Below, in pieces: positions 16,303 to 24,831 of a DNA stretch of 64,000 nt (positions are counted from its first letter, which is position 1; every line of letters begins with the position of its first letter). The notes under the pieces were generated by a model. It was not told where the DNA came from. It did no database searches and worked only from the letters and a program-made list of their open reading frames with translations. Origin of the DNA: an uncultured Eubacteriales bacterium (GTDB lineage: Bacteria > Bacillota > Clostridia > Christensenellales > Borkfalkiaceae); assembly GCA_900543915.1 (NCBI GenBank), contig UQTB01000002.1, positions 1-64,000 of the forward strand. Reading direction: 5' to 3'. A program made the translations under genes and the position numbers.

Positions 16303-19299
16303 TTAAAAAAGCGCCAGCTGCCGGTATTCCGTCTTTGGAACCGACCGCTCCCGTTTCAGACCGGCAATCGCGGAGAGAAACGGAGAAGGTTTCCCGCTCG
16401 TCGTGAGAATCAGTTCTTCTTTCGCCCGCGTGATTCCCACATAGAAGAGCCTGCGCTCCTCTTCCGTATCTGTTTCTTCGCCCGCCGCAAGGGGCAGTAA
16501 TTTATCGTTTATGCCGTAGAGGAACACAACGGGAAACTCCAGACCTTTTGCACCATGGAGGGTGGCCAGCCGGACTGCTCCGTCTGCAGGGTTTCCGTTT
16601 GGCAGCAAAACGTCGCCTTCTCCGCCCATGCGCATCGCTTCCAGAAATTCAGGCATATCCGCATAGCGCGCCGCATCGACCAGCTCTCTGAATGCCGCCG
16701 TCTCAATGTGCATATACGCCTGCCACTCGGCAAGTATCTTTCTCGGGCGCGACCGCAGCGTCGGCTGAAATTTCTCCTTGGCCCGGAGAAAAGCGGAGCG
16801 CCCGCCCAAAAACTCCTCTGCCTGAGCGGTTTCTTTTCCGTCGCAGATCGCGCCGAAAAACGAAAGCGTTCCGCTCACTTCCGCGGCTTCCAAAAACGAC
16901 TGATCGCTCGCGGAGAGGCAGGGTATTCCCTCTTTCCGGAGACATTGCTCCACTGTACGGAGGGCTCTGTGCGTGCGCGCGAGAACCGCTATTTCACCGA
17001 AGGAATGCAGCTTCTCTTCCCGCCCTTTTCCCAGCATATCCAAGCCGCCTGCCATGCGCGCAATTTCTTTGGCGATAAAAATTCCCTCGGACAATGCAGA
17101 TACGCACTCGGCAAGGCGCACGGCGGCGCCGTCTCTTTTGACGGGCAGCAGCGCGCGTTCCCCTTCGTTTGCGGAAATTGCCTGCAAAGCGCACTGCAGG
17201 ACCTGCGGCGTGGAGCGATAGCTTTCGACGAGGCGGACCGTCAGCGTATCGGGATAATCCTCCCGCAGTTTTTGAAAGCAATCCGAGGCGGCGCCGCGGA
17301 ACGCATAGATCGACTGATCGGGATCCCCGATCACGAACAGCCGCCCGGTTTCCCCCATCCATTTTTGAACGAGTGCATACTGCATGGGGTTTACGTCTTG
17401 AAATTCGTCCACGTGCAGCCAGCCGAACGTTTTATTTCCGCGCTCCAGCGCAATGGAAAGCAGATCGTCAAAGTCCGCAACGCCCGCTTGGCGCAGGCGC
17501 CTGCAATAAGCGTCGATGCTCTCGGATTTTTCGCCTTTTTCGTTTTTATACGCGGATACGTCGCTCAAAAAACGCCGCGGAGTGCATTTCATTCCGAATT
17601 CAGCAATCGTCTCCCGTGCGAGTTTCAGCTGCAACGCCCGTTCCGCAAGAGAAACATCGCCCAATATGGAATAACAGATAGAGTGAAAGGTTCCAATCGT
17701 GATTTTATCTGCCCGCTTCACCCGCGCACGGAGCCGTTCCCGCATCTCCTCTGCCGCCCGCACGGTAAACGTGACCGCACAGATTTCTTCCGGCTTTACG
17801 CCGTTTTTCACCAGCCGCGCGATGCGTTCTGTGAGCGTAAACGTCTTTCCCGTACCGGGACCGGCAATTACCGCCGTCACGCGGGAATCACTTTGCACTG
17901 CAGTTTCCTGTGCGACGTTTATGGTTCTTCCTGCAACAGGCGTATTTTTTTCGTTGTCCTGTTTGCAAACACTTTCTGCCGCGGCGGCGACAGCGATTTC
18001 GGGAATTAAACAGTCTTCTCCCGCGGCAATCTCCTCCAAAAAGGAGATCTGCCCGCTTGCATTTTTCAGTTCTTCGGATGTAAAAAGCGCGAGCTTGCCG
18101 TATTCTCCGTCAAATCCCGCCGATTTGATGACCTCTCCTGCACGCAGCCGGCGGATTCCCTCGGCAATCCTGCTGCCGCCCGCGAGCGCCAGATCTCCGG
18201 GCGACGCCTCGCGCAGGATAAACGATTCCGTTCCCAGTTTTTTCAGCATCTCCAGATACTTCTGCTCCGCGCGGTTTCCGCCGGCGGCAACGCCCAGAGA
18301 CGCCGCGATCACTTCGGGCAGCGGCATGAGATGTTCGAAGGGCTTTGCATTTTCGGGGAGGAAGTTTTCCGGCCGCTCCGCGAGCTGTTCCAGCCGATGC
18401 AGCACGCCTATGGTGATCTTTTTCCCGCAGACGGGACAGCGGCCGCCGTAACGGTCTGTCTCCTGCGGCGTCAGGCTCAAATGGCAGTTCCGGTGTCCGT
18501 CCAGGTGATATTTTCCCTCCTCCGGGAAAAACTCAAGCGTTCCGGCAAATCCCTGTCCCGTTTCCAGCGCTTTTTTCAGCGCAGGATAAGAGAGCGGCGC
18601 GTCGATGAGATTGCTCTCTCTGCCGAGTTTTGCGGGAGAATGCGCGTCCGAATTGGAGATCATCGTGTATCCGTCGAGCATCGCCACTCTTCGGTTCATC
18701 AGGGGATCGGATGACAGACCGGTTTCCAGCGCGTGAATCTGCGAAGAAAGATCTCCGAAACATTCTTCCAGCGAATCGAATCCCGAAAAAGCGCCGAACA
18801 ATGAAAAGTGCGGCGTCCAGATATGCGCGGGGATAAAGACCGCTTCGGGGCAGATATCGAGCGTGACCGCAAGCAGATCTCTGGAAGAAAGCCCCAAAAT
18901 AGGGCGGCCGTCTGAGCGGATGTTTCCGATCGTCTCCAGCTTGAATGCGAGTCGTTCGGCAGCGTCCAGCGACGGCAGCAAAATCACGTTATGCACTTTG
19001 CGAACTTTTCCGTCCTGCTTATAGATACAGCTGATCTCCCCTGAAACGACAAAGCGCGGGGCTACCGGAAATTCGCAGATATCGCGAAGGCGCGCATTTT
19101 CCTTGATGCGGTAAAGCCCTTCTTCTGCGGGTTCAAGCGCCGAAGAAAGCTCTTCTCTCCAGGCGGGATGGGTAAAATCACCTGTCCCGACGAGGGCAAT
19201 CCCCTTGCGCCTTGCCCATAGGTCGAGGTTGGGAATATCGGCGTTTCTCCCCGTAGCCCGGGAATATTTTGAATGAATGTGTAAATCGGCTAAATACAT
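16303..19299 (-). CDS. EndoQ-like PHP endonuclease fused to a UvrD-family helicase
   Basis: One 998-residue protein with two enzymes. Residues 1 to about 400 resemble endonuclease Q, which nicks 5' of deaminated bases: PHP metal ligands DLHIHS (5-10), SGEIS with E88, H103, H159 and NSDAH (216-220), and a zinc site H269/C272/C288/C291 (CPVCGKK) before VLHRLEQLAER. A linker leads to a UvrD helicase (about 465-998) with Walker A AGPGTGKT (479-486), VDEFQDVNPMQ, GDPDQSIYAFRG, TLHGAKGLEF and the GITRAKEEL box; it is shorter than PcrA. The two could couple nicking to unwinding. The start is fixed by the PHP motif at residue 5; there is no ribosome binding site, and the promoter suggests a leaderless message. 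Confidence 0.9.
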   Translation of the reverse strand: MYLADLHIHSKYSRATGRNADIPNLDLWARRKGIALVGTGDFTHPAWREELSSALEPAEEGLYRIKENARLRDICEFPVAPRFVVSGEISCIYKQDGKVRKVHNVILLPSLDAAERLAFKLETIGNIRSDGRPILGLSSRDLLAVTLDICPEAVFIPAHIWTPHFSLFGAFSGFDSLEECFGDLSSQIHALETGLSSDPLMNRRVAMLDGYTMISNSDAHSPAKLGRESNLIDAPLSYPALKKALETGQGFAGTLEFFPEEGKYHLDGHRNCHLSLTPQETDRYGGRCPVCGKKITIGVLHRLEQLAERPENFLPENAKPFEHLMPLPEVIAASLGVAAGGNRAEQKYLEMLKKLGTESFILREASPGDLALAGGSRIAEGIRRLRAGEVIKSAGFDGEYGKLALFTSEELKNASGQISFLEEIAAGEDCLIPEIAVAAAAESVCKQDNEKNTPVAGRTINVAQETAVQSDSRVTAVIAGPGTGKTFTLTERIARLVKNGVKPEEICAVTFTVRAAEEMRERLRARVKRADKITIGTFHSICYSILGDVSLAERALQLKLARETIAEFGMKCTPRRFLSDVSAYKNEKGEKSESIDAYCRRLRQAGVADFDDLLSIALERGNKTFGWLHVDEFQDVNPMQYALVQKWMGETGRLFVIGDPDQSIYAFRGAASDCFQKLREDYPDTLTVRLVESYRSTPQVLQCALQAISANEGERALLPVKRDGAAVRLAECVSALSEGIFIAKEIARMAGGLDMLGKGREEKLHSFGEIAVLARTHRALRTVEQCLRKEGIPCLSASDQSFLEAAEVSGTLSFFGAICDGKETAQAEEFLGGRSAFLRAKEKFQPTLRSRPRKILAEWQAYMHIETAAFRELVDAARYADMPEFLEAMRMGGEGDVLLPNGNPADGAVRLATLHGAKGLEFPVVFLYGINDKLLPLAAGEETDTEEERRLFYVGITRAKEELILTTSGKPSPFLSAIAGLKRERSVPKTEYRQLALF

Positions 19300-19305
19300 G
19301 CTTTA

Positions 19306-19348
19306 ATTATAGCGCCGAACGAAAACTTTGTAAACAAAAATTTACAAA
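19306..19348 (-). promoter_or_regulatory. Leaderless-type promoter and overlapping dyad for the EndoQ-UvrD gene
   Basis: On the minus strand TTTACA (19334-19329) and TATAAT (19311-19306) are 17 bases apart, and the start codon begins only six bases after the -10, where transcription should start. A perfect inverted repeat TTTGTAAA-N6-TTTACAAA (19327-19348) covers the -35 and looks like a repressor site. Confidence 0.6.
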
Positions 19349-19478
19349 TTTTGACAAATTTTGCATACCATTCAATAAAAAGCCGTGTGCCGACAGGTAA
19401 GACAAATTTCAGCAGTTAAAATTACTTCCTGAATTTATTTATACACGTCAAGAATACTGAATTTCCATGTTAAAGATT

Positions 19479-19506
19479 AAAAGACAGGCTTTTTACCTGT
19501 CTTTTT
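19479..19506 (-). terminator. Intrinsic terminator after recG
   Basis: Stem AAAAGACAGG/CCTGTCTTTT around a seven-base loop, directly after the recG stop codon, with T residues on both flanks. It probably ends the yloU-yloV-recG transcript. Confidence 0.75.
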
Positions 19507-19512
19507 CCTGGT

Positions 19513-21525
19513 TCAATTAAGCGTAACGTCTTTCAGTCTGTTGTACTTCTCCAGGGAAATTGCTCTGATGAGATCCAGGTTTTTGCCGCTGGAAAACACT
19601 TCGTCGCTGATCTTTTTGGCCAGAAAGATCGACGCGGTGGAGTAGTTCAGATTGCCGAGTTCTCCCATGAATTTTCCGCTTTGGCGCGTCCCCAAAAAAT
19701 CCCCGCTGCCGCGCATCTCGTAATCGTATTCGGAGATCTTGAAACCGTCGTTGGTCGTCTTCATGATCTTGAGCCGTTCGACCGCGGACGGAGATTCCGA
19801 TCCCGTCAGCAAAAAGCAATAGCTCTTCAGCTCCGAACGCCCGACGCGGCCGCGCAGCTGATGGAGCTGCGACAATCCGAAGCGCTCCGCATTATAAATC
19901 ACCATAATGCTGGCATTGGGCACGTCAACGCCCACTTCGATCACAGTCGTGCTGACCAGACAATCCAGGCGCCCCTCTTTGAAATCCGCCATCACCGCGT
20001 TTTTCTCCGCATCTTTCATTTTTCCGTGCAGCAAGCCGAGCCGCAGACCGAATAATTTATGGCTGAGCTCCTCATAGAGTTCGGTCACGCTCATGATTGC
20101 CCCTTCTTCGTCTTCCTCGATCTTCGGGCAGACAAAATAGACCTGCCGGCCTTTGCCGACTTCCCCGCGGATAAATTCCAGCATATCCTCGTATTTATAA
20201 TGCGGGACGACGTTCGTCTGTATTTCGCAGCGGTTTTTCGGCTTGTCCTCGATGGTGGAGATATCGAGATCCCCGTAAAAGATCAGAGAAAGCGTGCGCG
20301 GAATAGGGGTCGCGCTCATCACGAGCATATCCGTTGCCTTTCCCTTGTCCGTCAGCACCGCCCGCTGCGAAACGCCGAAGCGATGCTGTTCGTCGCACAC
20401 ACAGAGCGCGAGCGATTCAAACGCCACGTCGTCTTCCAATACGGCATGCGTGCCGATCAGAAGGCGGATCTCCCCGCTTTTCAAATCACACTTGATCGCT
20501 TTTTTTTCCTTTGCCGGAACAGAGCCGGTCAGCAGACCGATCCGATATTCGGGGAAATAACGCATTGCAAGGGCAAAGCTCTGCCGCGCAAGCACCTCCG
20601 TCGGCGCCAGCAAAACCGCCTGATAACCGCTTGCGAGAGCGGCGTAAAGCGCGCACAGCGCCACCGCCGTTTTTCCGCTGCCCACATCACCCTGCAGAAG
20701 CCGATTCATGACGGTTCCGCCGCGCAGATCGGAAAAAATGTCGTTTACCGCCTTTTTCTGCCCGTCTGTAAAGGCAAAAGGAAAGCGCTGGGCAAAGCGC
20801 TTCAAGCCGTCCGCATCTATGCGGTAACGCCTTGTTCTTACCTGTTCCCGGCTTCCTTTTATAAAGCGGAATGCGGAAATCAGCGAGAAATATTCCTCTA
20901 CCGCAATGCGCTCGGCCGCCAGATTTTTCTGCTCGAAGCTATCCGGCTGGTGAACGGAGCGATAGGCGTAATATAAATCGGGCAACGCGTATTTTTTGCA
21001 GAATTCGGGCGGGATAATCGTCTCGGGGCGCTCTGCAAGCAGCGCGGTTTTTACGCTGTCGCGGATCACTTTCTGCGTCAGGCTCCCGCGGCAGGAATAC
21101 TGCGGAACGATTCCCTTCAATTTATAATTCTGCCCCATCTCTTCAAACGAAGGATTGACCATCGAGGGCTGCCCGAATTTATTTTGTACTCTGCCGTAAA
21201 AGAGATACTCTTTCCCGGGTTTCAGCCTGCTCAGAACGTAGGGCTGATGAAACCAGATGACCGTAAAAGGTTCGCCGTTTTGTTCGCAGACGGCTTTGAC
21301 GTATTTCGAGCGGTGTGCCGAATACAGCTCTTTCGGAACGGCAACGACTTTCCCGTACGTCAGGACGATGTCGTTATGATAGCAATCCCTGAGCAGCTGA
21401 CGCTTCCTCAGATCCAGATAGGCGCGCGGGAAAAAGGATATCAGCCCGCGCGTATCCGTAACGCCGAGCTTCTTAAAATCCTGTTCTCTCTTTTCATTGA
21501 TTCCCTTGATCGCCTTGATATCCAT
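19513..21525 (-). CDS. recG: ATP-dependent DNA helicase RecG
   Basis: Branch-migration helicase that remodels stalled replication forks and Holliday junctions. The 670-residue protein has the N-terminal wedge/OB domain (residues about 55-150, with TYGKVVAVP and PFTVIWFHQPYVLSRLKPG), then motor domains with Walker A LLQGDVGSGKTAVA, DEQHRFGV (DEQH box), SATPIPRTL, and C-terminal motifs LVSTTVIEVGVDVPNA and QLRGRVGRS; the family TRG motif region (SEYDYEMRGSGDFLGTRQSG) is intact. I start it at 21525 (MDIKAIKGI), because the 42 codons upstream overlap the 3' end of yloV and look non-coding. It lies 43 bases after yloV. Confidence 0.96.
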   Translation of the reverse strand: MDIKAIKGINEKREQDFKKLGVTDTRGLISFFPRAYLDLRKRQLLRDCYHNDIVLTYGKVVAVPKELYSAHRSKYVKAVCEQNGEPFTVIWFHQPYVLSRLKPGKEYLFYGRVQNKFGQPSMVNPSFEEMGQNYKLKGIVPQYSCRGSLTQKVIRDSVKTALLAERPETIIPPEFCKKYALPDLYYAYRSVHQPDSFEQKNLAAERIAVEEYFSLISAFRFIKGSREQVRTRRYRIDADGLKRFAQRFPFAFTDGQKKAVNDIFSDLRGGTVMNRLLQGDVGSGKTAVALCALYAALASGYQAVLLAPTEVLARQSFALAMRYFPEYRIGLLTGSVPAKEKKAIKCDLKSGEIRLLIGTHAVLEDDVAFESLALCVCDEQHRFGVSQRAVLTDKGKATDMLVMSATPIPRTLSLIFYGDLDISTIEDKPKNRCEIQTNVVPHYKYEDMLEFIRGEVGKGRQVYFVCPKIEEDEEGAIMSVTELYEELSHKLFGLRLGLLHGKMKDAEKNAVMADFKEGRLDCLVSTTVIEVGVDVPNASIMVIYNAERFGLSQLHQLRGRVGRSELKSYCFLLTGSESPSAVERLKIMKTTNDGFKISEYDYEMRGSGDFLGTRQSGKFMGELGNLNYSTASIFLAKKISDEVFSSGKNLDLIRAISLEKYNRLKDVTLN

Positions 21526-21568
21526 TTCCGCAAAAAAGGAGAAAACATTTCGTTTTCTCCCGCAATTT

Positions 21569-23206
21569 CTATTCCAGTGAAATGAAGTAATAATAGATCG
21601 GCTGTCCGCCGTACTGCAGCTCGACGTCGCAGTTCGGATATGCCTCCGCAACCATCGCCTGCAATTCCTCTGCCTGCGCCTCTTCTACGTCCTCTCCGTA
21701 ATATAGCGTAATCACCTCGTCCGTGCTGCTCTTCAGCGAAGCGATCAGATCGAGGGTCACCTGATTGATCCCGTCTCCCTTCGCGAGAATTTTCTTATTG
21801 TCCAGCCCGATGATATCGCCCTCTTTCAGGTCGAATCCGTCCACCGTAGTCGTTCTGACCGCATGTGTGATCTGCCCTACGACGACATTGTCCAGCGAAT
21901 GGACCATATTGGCCTTGTTGACTTCTACGGAAGCCTCCGGATTGAAAGCCAGCGCCGCAGCGAAGCCCTGCGGGATATTTTTGGTGGGGATAACGTGAAT
22001 CTTGCGGTTTTCCACCAGCGATTTCGCCTGTTCCGCCGCTAAAATGATATTTTTATTGTTCGGGAATACGAAAACGTTATCTGCGTTGATCCGCATCACC
22101 GCGTCCGCAATATCGCTCGCGCTGGGGTTCATTGACTGCCCGCCCTCTATGATGCCGTCGACCAGAATGTCTTTGAAAATCGCCGCATTTCCCTTCCCCG
22201 CGGAGACTGCGAGCATTCCCATTTCCTTTTTCTCCGCCTCGTATTTTTTGCGGAGTTCCCGGTTCTGCTCGAGCATGTTTTCGATCTTCACCTTATCCAG
22301 CTCGCCGAGCTCCAGCGCGTTGGAGAGCGCGACGCCCGGCCGATTGGTGTGAACGTGCACTTTGACCAGTTCCAAATCGCCGATGACGATGACGCAGTCA
22401 CCGATGGTCATGAGCTTTTCACGCAGCCGGTCGATATCGGCAAGCGTGGTCTTTTTCTTGATATTGATGATAAAAAATTCCGTACAATAAGCGAATTCAA
22501 TCACGCCCAGGTTGAGAATATCGGCGTGCTCGAAATTGTTGTTGTCCTGTTTGTTCTCGTTGATTACGGCGACCGCTCCGCCGACATCTTCCCCGATCAG
22601 AGCCTTATACATGCCTTCATAGAGACACATCAGCCCTTTGCCGCCGGCATCCACGACGCCGGCCTTTTTGAGGACGGGAAGCAGCTCGGGGGTGAGCTCC
22701 ACCGCTTCGTTTCCCTTTTTCAGGATTTCAGGGAAATACGTTTCAAAATCCCTGTTTTTCGATTCGATATTCTGGGCGTGCTCCGCCACCATTCTGGCAA
22801 CCGTGAGCATGGTGCCTTCTTTCGGTTTGGAGACCGCATTGTATGCGACCTGCGCGCCCACAAAGAGCGCTTTGGTAAATAATTTAGTATCGATAAAATC
22901 GTGCGCGTCGCGGATCGTATTGCAGAAGCCCCGCAATACCTGAGACAGGATCACGCCCGAATTGCCGCGCGCGCCGCGCAGAGCGCCCCTGCCGACCGCA
23001 TCGGCGATGTCGTAAATGCTGTTCGTCTTGATGTTGTTGAGTTCTTTGACTGCCGATTGCAGCGTGAGGGACATATTCGTCCCCGTATCTCCGTCCGGAA
23101 CGGGAAACACATTGAGAGAATCAATGGTCGGACGGTTCAAATCCAATAATTTAGACGCGGTAAGAATCATGTTTTTCAACATGGCGCCGTTTATTTTTTT
23201 CTGCAT
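21569..23206 (-). CDS. yloV: DAK2-domain protein YloV (fatty acid kinase FakA-like)
   Basis: Probable FakA-type kinase that phosphorylates exogenous fatty acids held by FakB proteins; no fakB is in the window. The 545-residue protein has the DAK2 nucleotide-binding domain (residues 1-200; NVFPVPDGDTGTNMSLTLQSA and GARGNSGVILSQVLRGF supply metal and phosphate contacts), a middle domain around residues 225-310 (EFAYCTEFFI..., VKVHVHTNRPG) and a DegV-like C-terminal part (NVFVFPNNKNIILAAEQAK). This is the usual length and order. It follows yloU, as in Bacillus. The ATG at 23206 has GGAG ten bases upstream. Confidence 0.94.
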   Translation of the reverse strand: MQKKINGAMLKNMILTASKLLDLNRPTIDSLNVFPVPDGDTGTNMSLTLQSAVKELNNIKTNSIYDIADAVGRGALRGARGNSGVILSQVLRGFCNTIRDAHDFIDTKLFTKALFVGAQVAYNAVSKPKEGTMLTVARMVAEHAQNIESKNRDFETYFPEILKKGNEAVELTPELLPVLKKAGVVDAGGKGLMCLYEGMYKALIGEDVGGAVAVINENKQDNNNFEHADILNLGVIEFAYCTEFFIINIKKKTTLADIDRLREKLMTIGDCVIVIGDLELVKVHVHTNRPGVALSNALELGELDKVKIENMLEQNRELRKKYEAEKKEMGMLAVSAGKGNAAIFKDILVDGIIEGGQSMNPSASDIADAVMRINADNVFVFPNNKNIILAAEQAKSLVENRKIHVIPTKNIPQGFAAALAFNPEASVEVNKANMVHSLDNVVVGQITHAVRTTTVDGFDLKEGDIIGLDNKKILAKGDGINQVTLDLIASLKSSTDEVITLYYGEDVEEAQAEELQAMVAEAYPNCDVELQYGGQPIYYYFISLE

Positions 23207-23237
23207 TACTAACTAACTCCGTCAATCCCTAGCCGAA

Positions 23238-23588
23238 TTATAATTTTACGCCCAAAATATTGACGTTCACGGTATCGACCAGCATGCCGGTAAACTTTTC
23301 TGTCTTATACTTGATGGATTCCTTCAAAGCTTCCGCAACCGCGTTGATCGAAACGCCGTACTTTACGACTACGTAAACGTCAATAAAGATCCTGTCTCCC
23401 AAGGTGGAAATCTTTACCCCCCGCGTGACAGAATCTTTACAGAACACTTCGGCTATCGTAGCAAAAAAGCCGCAGGACACAAACTCGACAATACCATAGC
23501 ATTCCATAGCGACGTGCGAAACGAACTTCGCTATGGCCTGATCGGAAATTGAAATTTCACCGTAAATGTTGTTTGTGTTGACCGACAT
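23238..23588 (-). CDS. yloU: Asp23/Gls24-family envelope stress response protein YloU
   Basis: A small cytosolic protein of a family linked to the membrane and to alkaline or general stress; its biochemical role is not settled. The 116 residues include GEISISDQAIAKFVSHVAMECYGIVEFVS and a beta-rich middle (GVKISTLGDRIFIDVYVVVKYGVSINAVAEALKESIKYKTEKFTG), then VDTVNVNILGVKL, a complete family member. Its own promoter starts the yloU-yloV-recG unit. The equivalent Bacillus gene occupies the same place between rpmB and yloV. Confidence 0.93.
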   Translation of the reverse strand: MSVNTNNIYGEISISDQAIAKFVSHVAMECYGIVEFVSCGFFATIAEVFCKDSVTRGVKISTLGDRIFIDVYVVVKYGVSINAVAEALKESIKYKTEKFTGMLVDTVNVNILGVKL

Positions 23589-23617
23589 ATTTTGCCTCGA
23601 TTATATTACTATTGTTA

Positions 23618-23646
23618 ATTTTACAATATTTGATTGATTTTTGCAA
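23618..23646 (-). promoter_or_regulatory. Promoter of yloU-yloV-recG
   Basis: On the minus strand TTGCAA (23646-23641) and TAAAAT (23623-23618) with a 17-base spacer, about 30 bases before the yloU ATG. Confidence 0.65.
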
Positions 23647-23725
23647 CAATATTACGAGAAATATCCCAATTTTTTTAATATTTAAAAAAAATATATGCAA
23701 ATTTCGGTTTTTGACGAAAAAATTC

Positions 23726-23754
23726 TTGCTTTTTTCGCCGAATTATGGTAAAGT
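23726..23754 (+). promoter_or_regulatory. Promoter of rpmB
   Basis: TTGCTT (23726-23731) and TAAAGT (23749-23754) with a 17-base spacer, about 43 bases before the rpmB ATG. A stronger -35-like TTGACG at 23711 is too far upstream to pair with this -10. Confidence 0.55.
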
Positions 23755-23797
23755 AACTATGCTTAAAATTATGGTAAATCCCTTTGGAGGTGTTAAT

Positions 23798-23989
23798 ATG
23801 TCGAGAGTATGCAGCATTTGCAATAAAGGAAAACTGTCGGGCAATCTCGTGAGCCATTCTAATCGCAAAACGCCCCGCTTGTACGCGGCGAACCTTCAGA
23901 AGGTTAAGATTAAGAAAGCGGATGGTTCCGTCAAAGCCGAATACGTCTGCACCCGCTGCTTAAAGAGCGGAAAGGCAGAAAGAGCTTAA
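23798..23989 (+). CDS. rpmB: 50S ribosomal protein L28
   Basis: Large-subunit ribosomal protein. The 63-residue product is complete: MSRVCSICNKG, SHSNRKTPRLYAANLQKVKI and AEYVCTRCLKSGK. The two CxxC pairs (residues 5/8 and near 51/54) make this the zinc-binding form of L28. GGAGG stands eight bases before the ATG; earlier in-frame codons are rejected because they cross the promoter. It is on the opposite strand to its neighbours, the arrangement also found around rpmB in Bacillus subtilis. Confidence 0.97.
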   Translation: MSRVCSICNKGKLSGNLVSHSNRKTPRLYAANLQKVKIKKADGSVKAEYVCTRCLKSGKAERA

Positions 23990-24002
23990 CAAAATCAGAT
24001 TC

Positions 24003-24033
24003 AAAAAAGAGGTTGCGGCGCAACCTCTTTTTT
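24003..24033. terminator. Bidirectional terminator between rpmB and spoVM
   Basis: A perfect 14-base stem (AAAAAAGAGGTTGC/GCAACCTCTTTTTT) with a three-base loop. It has A and T runs on both sides, so it can stop rpmB from the left and spoVM from the right; the spoVM stop codon touches its edge. Confidence 0.9.
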
Positions 24034-24113
24034 CATCTCTCGTTTTTCCTGCAGAATAACAAACGCAGCAGTCCTCTCAGCATCCTGGGCGCTTTTACAC
24101 AGCAGATTTTCAT
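24033..24113 (-). CDS. spoVM: Stage V sporulation protein SpoVM (26 residues)
   Basis: Tiny amphipathic protein that recognises the convex forespore membrane and anchors the SpoIVA coat base. The frame encodes exactly 26 residues, the length of Bacillus SpoVM, starting MKICCVKAPRM and ending LLFCRKNER. By position it keeps K2, K7, P9 (the residue that bends the helix), a basic residue at 10, L12, G14 and R17. A full AGGAG lies seven bases before the ATG, and the gene sits between rpe and rpmB, its place in Bacillus subtilis (where thiN is between rpe and spoVM). Divergent residues are C4, C5 and C21. Upstream CATATATT may be a sporulation-sigma -10, unproven. Confidence 0.8.
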   Translation of the reverse strand: MKICCVKAPRMLRGLLRLLFCRKNER

Positions 24114-24174
24114 AGTCTGTCTCCTACGTTATAATATATGCGGCAGGCGGCAAAAAATCCCATAATCTTTCAAA

Positions 24175-24831
24175 TTACCGCTTCGATCTCAGCGTTTCGA
24201 CGGCTTTCGCGCGGTCTTCTGCACGGAACACGGCGCTTCCCGCCACGATGACGTTGGCTCCCATCGCCTTCACCATTCCCGCGTTCTGTTCGTTAATTCC
24301 CCCGTCGATCTCGATATCGATCTCTTTTCCGAGCGTATGAATCAGTGTTTTCACTTCCTCTATTTTTTTCAGAACGGAAGGGATGAAGGACTGCCCCCCG
24401 AACCCGGGAAAAACGCTCATCAGCAATATCATATCACATTCCTCGGCGACGGACGCGACCGCGGAAACGGGCGTATCCGGATTGATCACCGCCCCGCACT
24501 TTTTTCCCGCCGCGCGGATCAGCTTCAGCGTATCCGAAAGCGTATCCCCGCACGCCTCGGCGTGCACGGTTATGATGTCGGCGCCTGCCTCCGCAAACGC
24601 CCCGACGTATTTTTCCGGGTGTACGATCATCAGATGCGCATCCAGCGGCAAAGAGGTATGCCTGCGGATATCCGCGATCATCTTGGGCCCGAAGGTAATG
24701 TTTTTTACAAAGACGCCGTCCATAACGTCGCAGTGGATCATGTCTGCGCCCGCCGCTTCCAGCGACCGCACCTCCTCTCCCATTTTGGAAAAATCGGCGG
24801 ATAAGATAGACGGGGCAATCTTAATACTCAT
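24175..24831 (-). CDS. rpe: Ribulose-phosphate 3-epimerase
   Basis: Interconverts ribulose 5-phosphate and xylulose 5-phosphate in the pentose phosphate pathway. The 218-residue TIM barrel contains APSILSADF (near residue 7), MIHCDVMDGVFVKNITFGP (metal and catalytic Asp), DAHLMIVHPEKYV, MSVFPGFGGQSFIP and EIDGGINEQN (second catalytic Asp), and ends in the phosphate-binding ANVIVAGSAVF. The start at 24831 follows AGGAG; 48 earlier codons overlap rsgA and are noise. The rsgA stop overlaps this start by 11 bases. Confidence 0.96.
   Translation of the reverse strand: MSIKIAPSILSADFSKMGEEVRSLEAAGADMIHCDVMDGVFVKNITFGPKMIADIRRHTSLPLDAHLMIVHPEKYVGAFAEAGADIITVHAEACGDTLSDTLKLIRAAGKKCGAVINPDTPVSAVASVAEECDMILLMSVFPGFGGQSFIPSVLKKIEEVKTLIHTLGKEIDIEIDGGINEQNAGMVKAMGANVIVAGSAVFRAEDRAKAVETLRSKR

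Noticed and set aside
16555..18009. Long plus-strand frame (484 codons) opposite the EndoQ-UvrD gene
   Set aside because: The minus-strand gene has complete PHP and helicase motifs; the opposite frame has low-complexity basic composition, no domain and no ribosome binding site. It is a codon-bias shadow.
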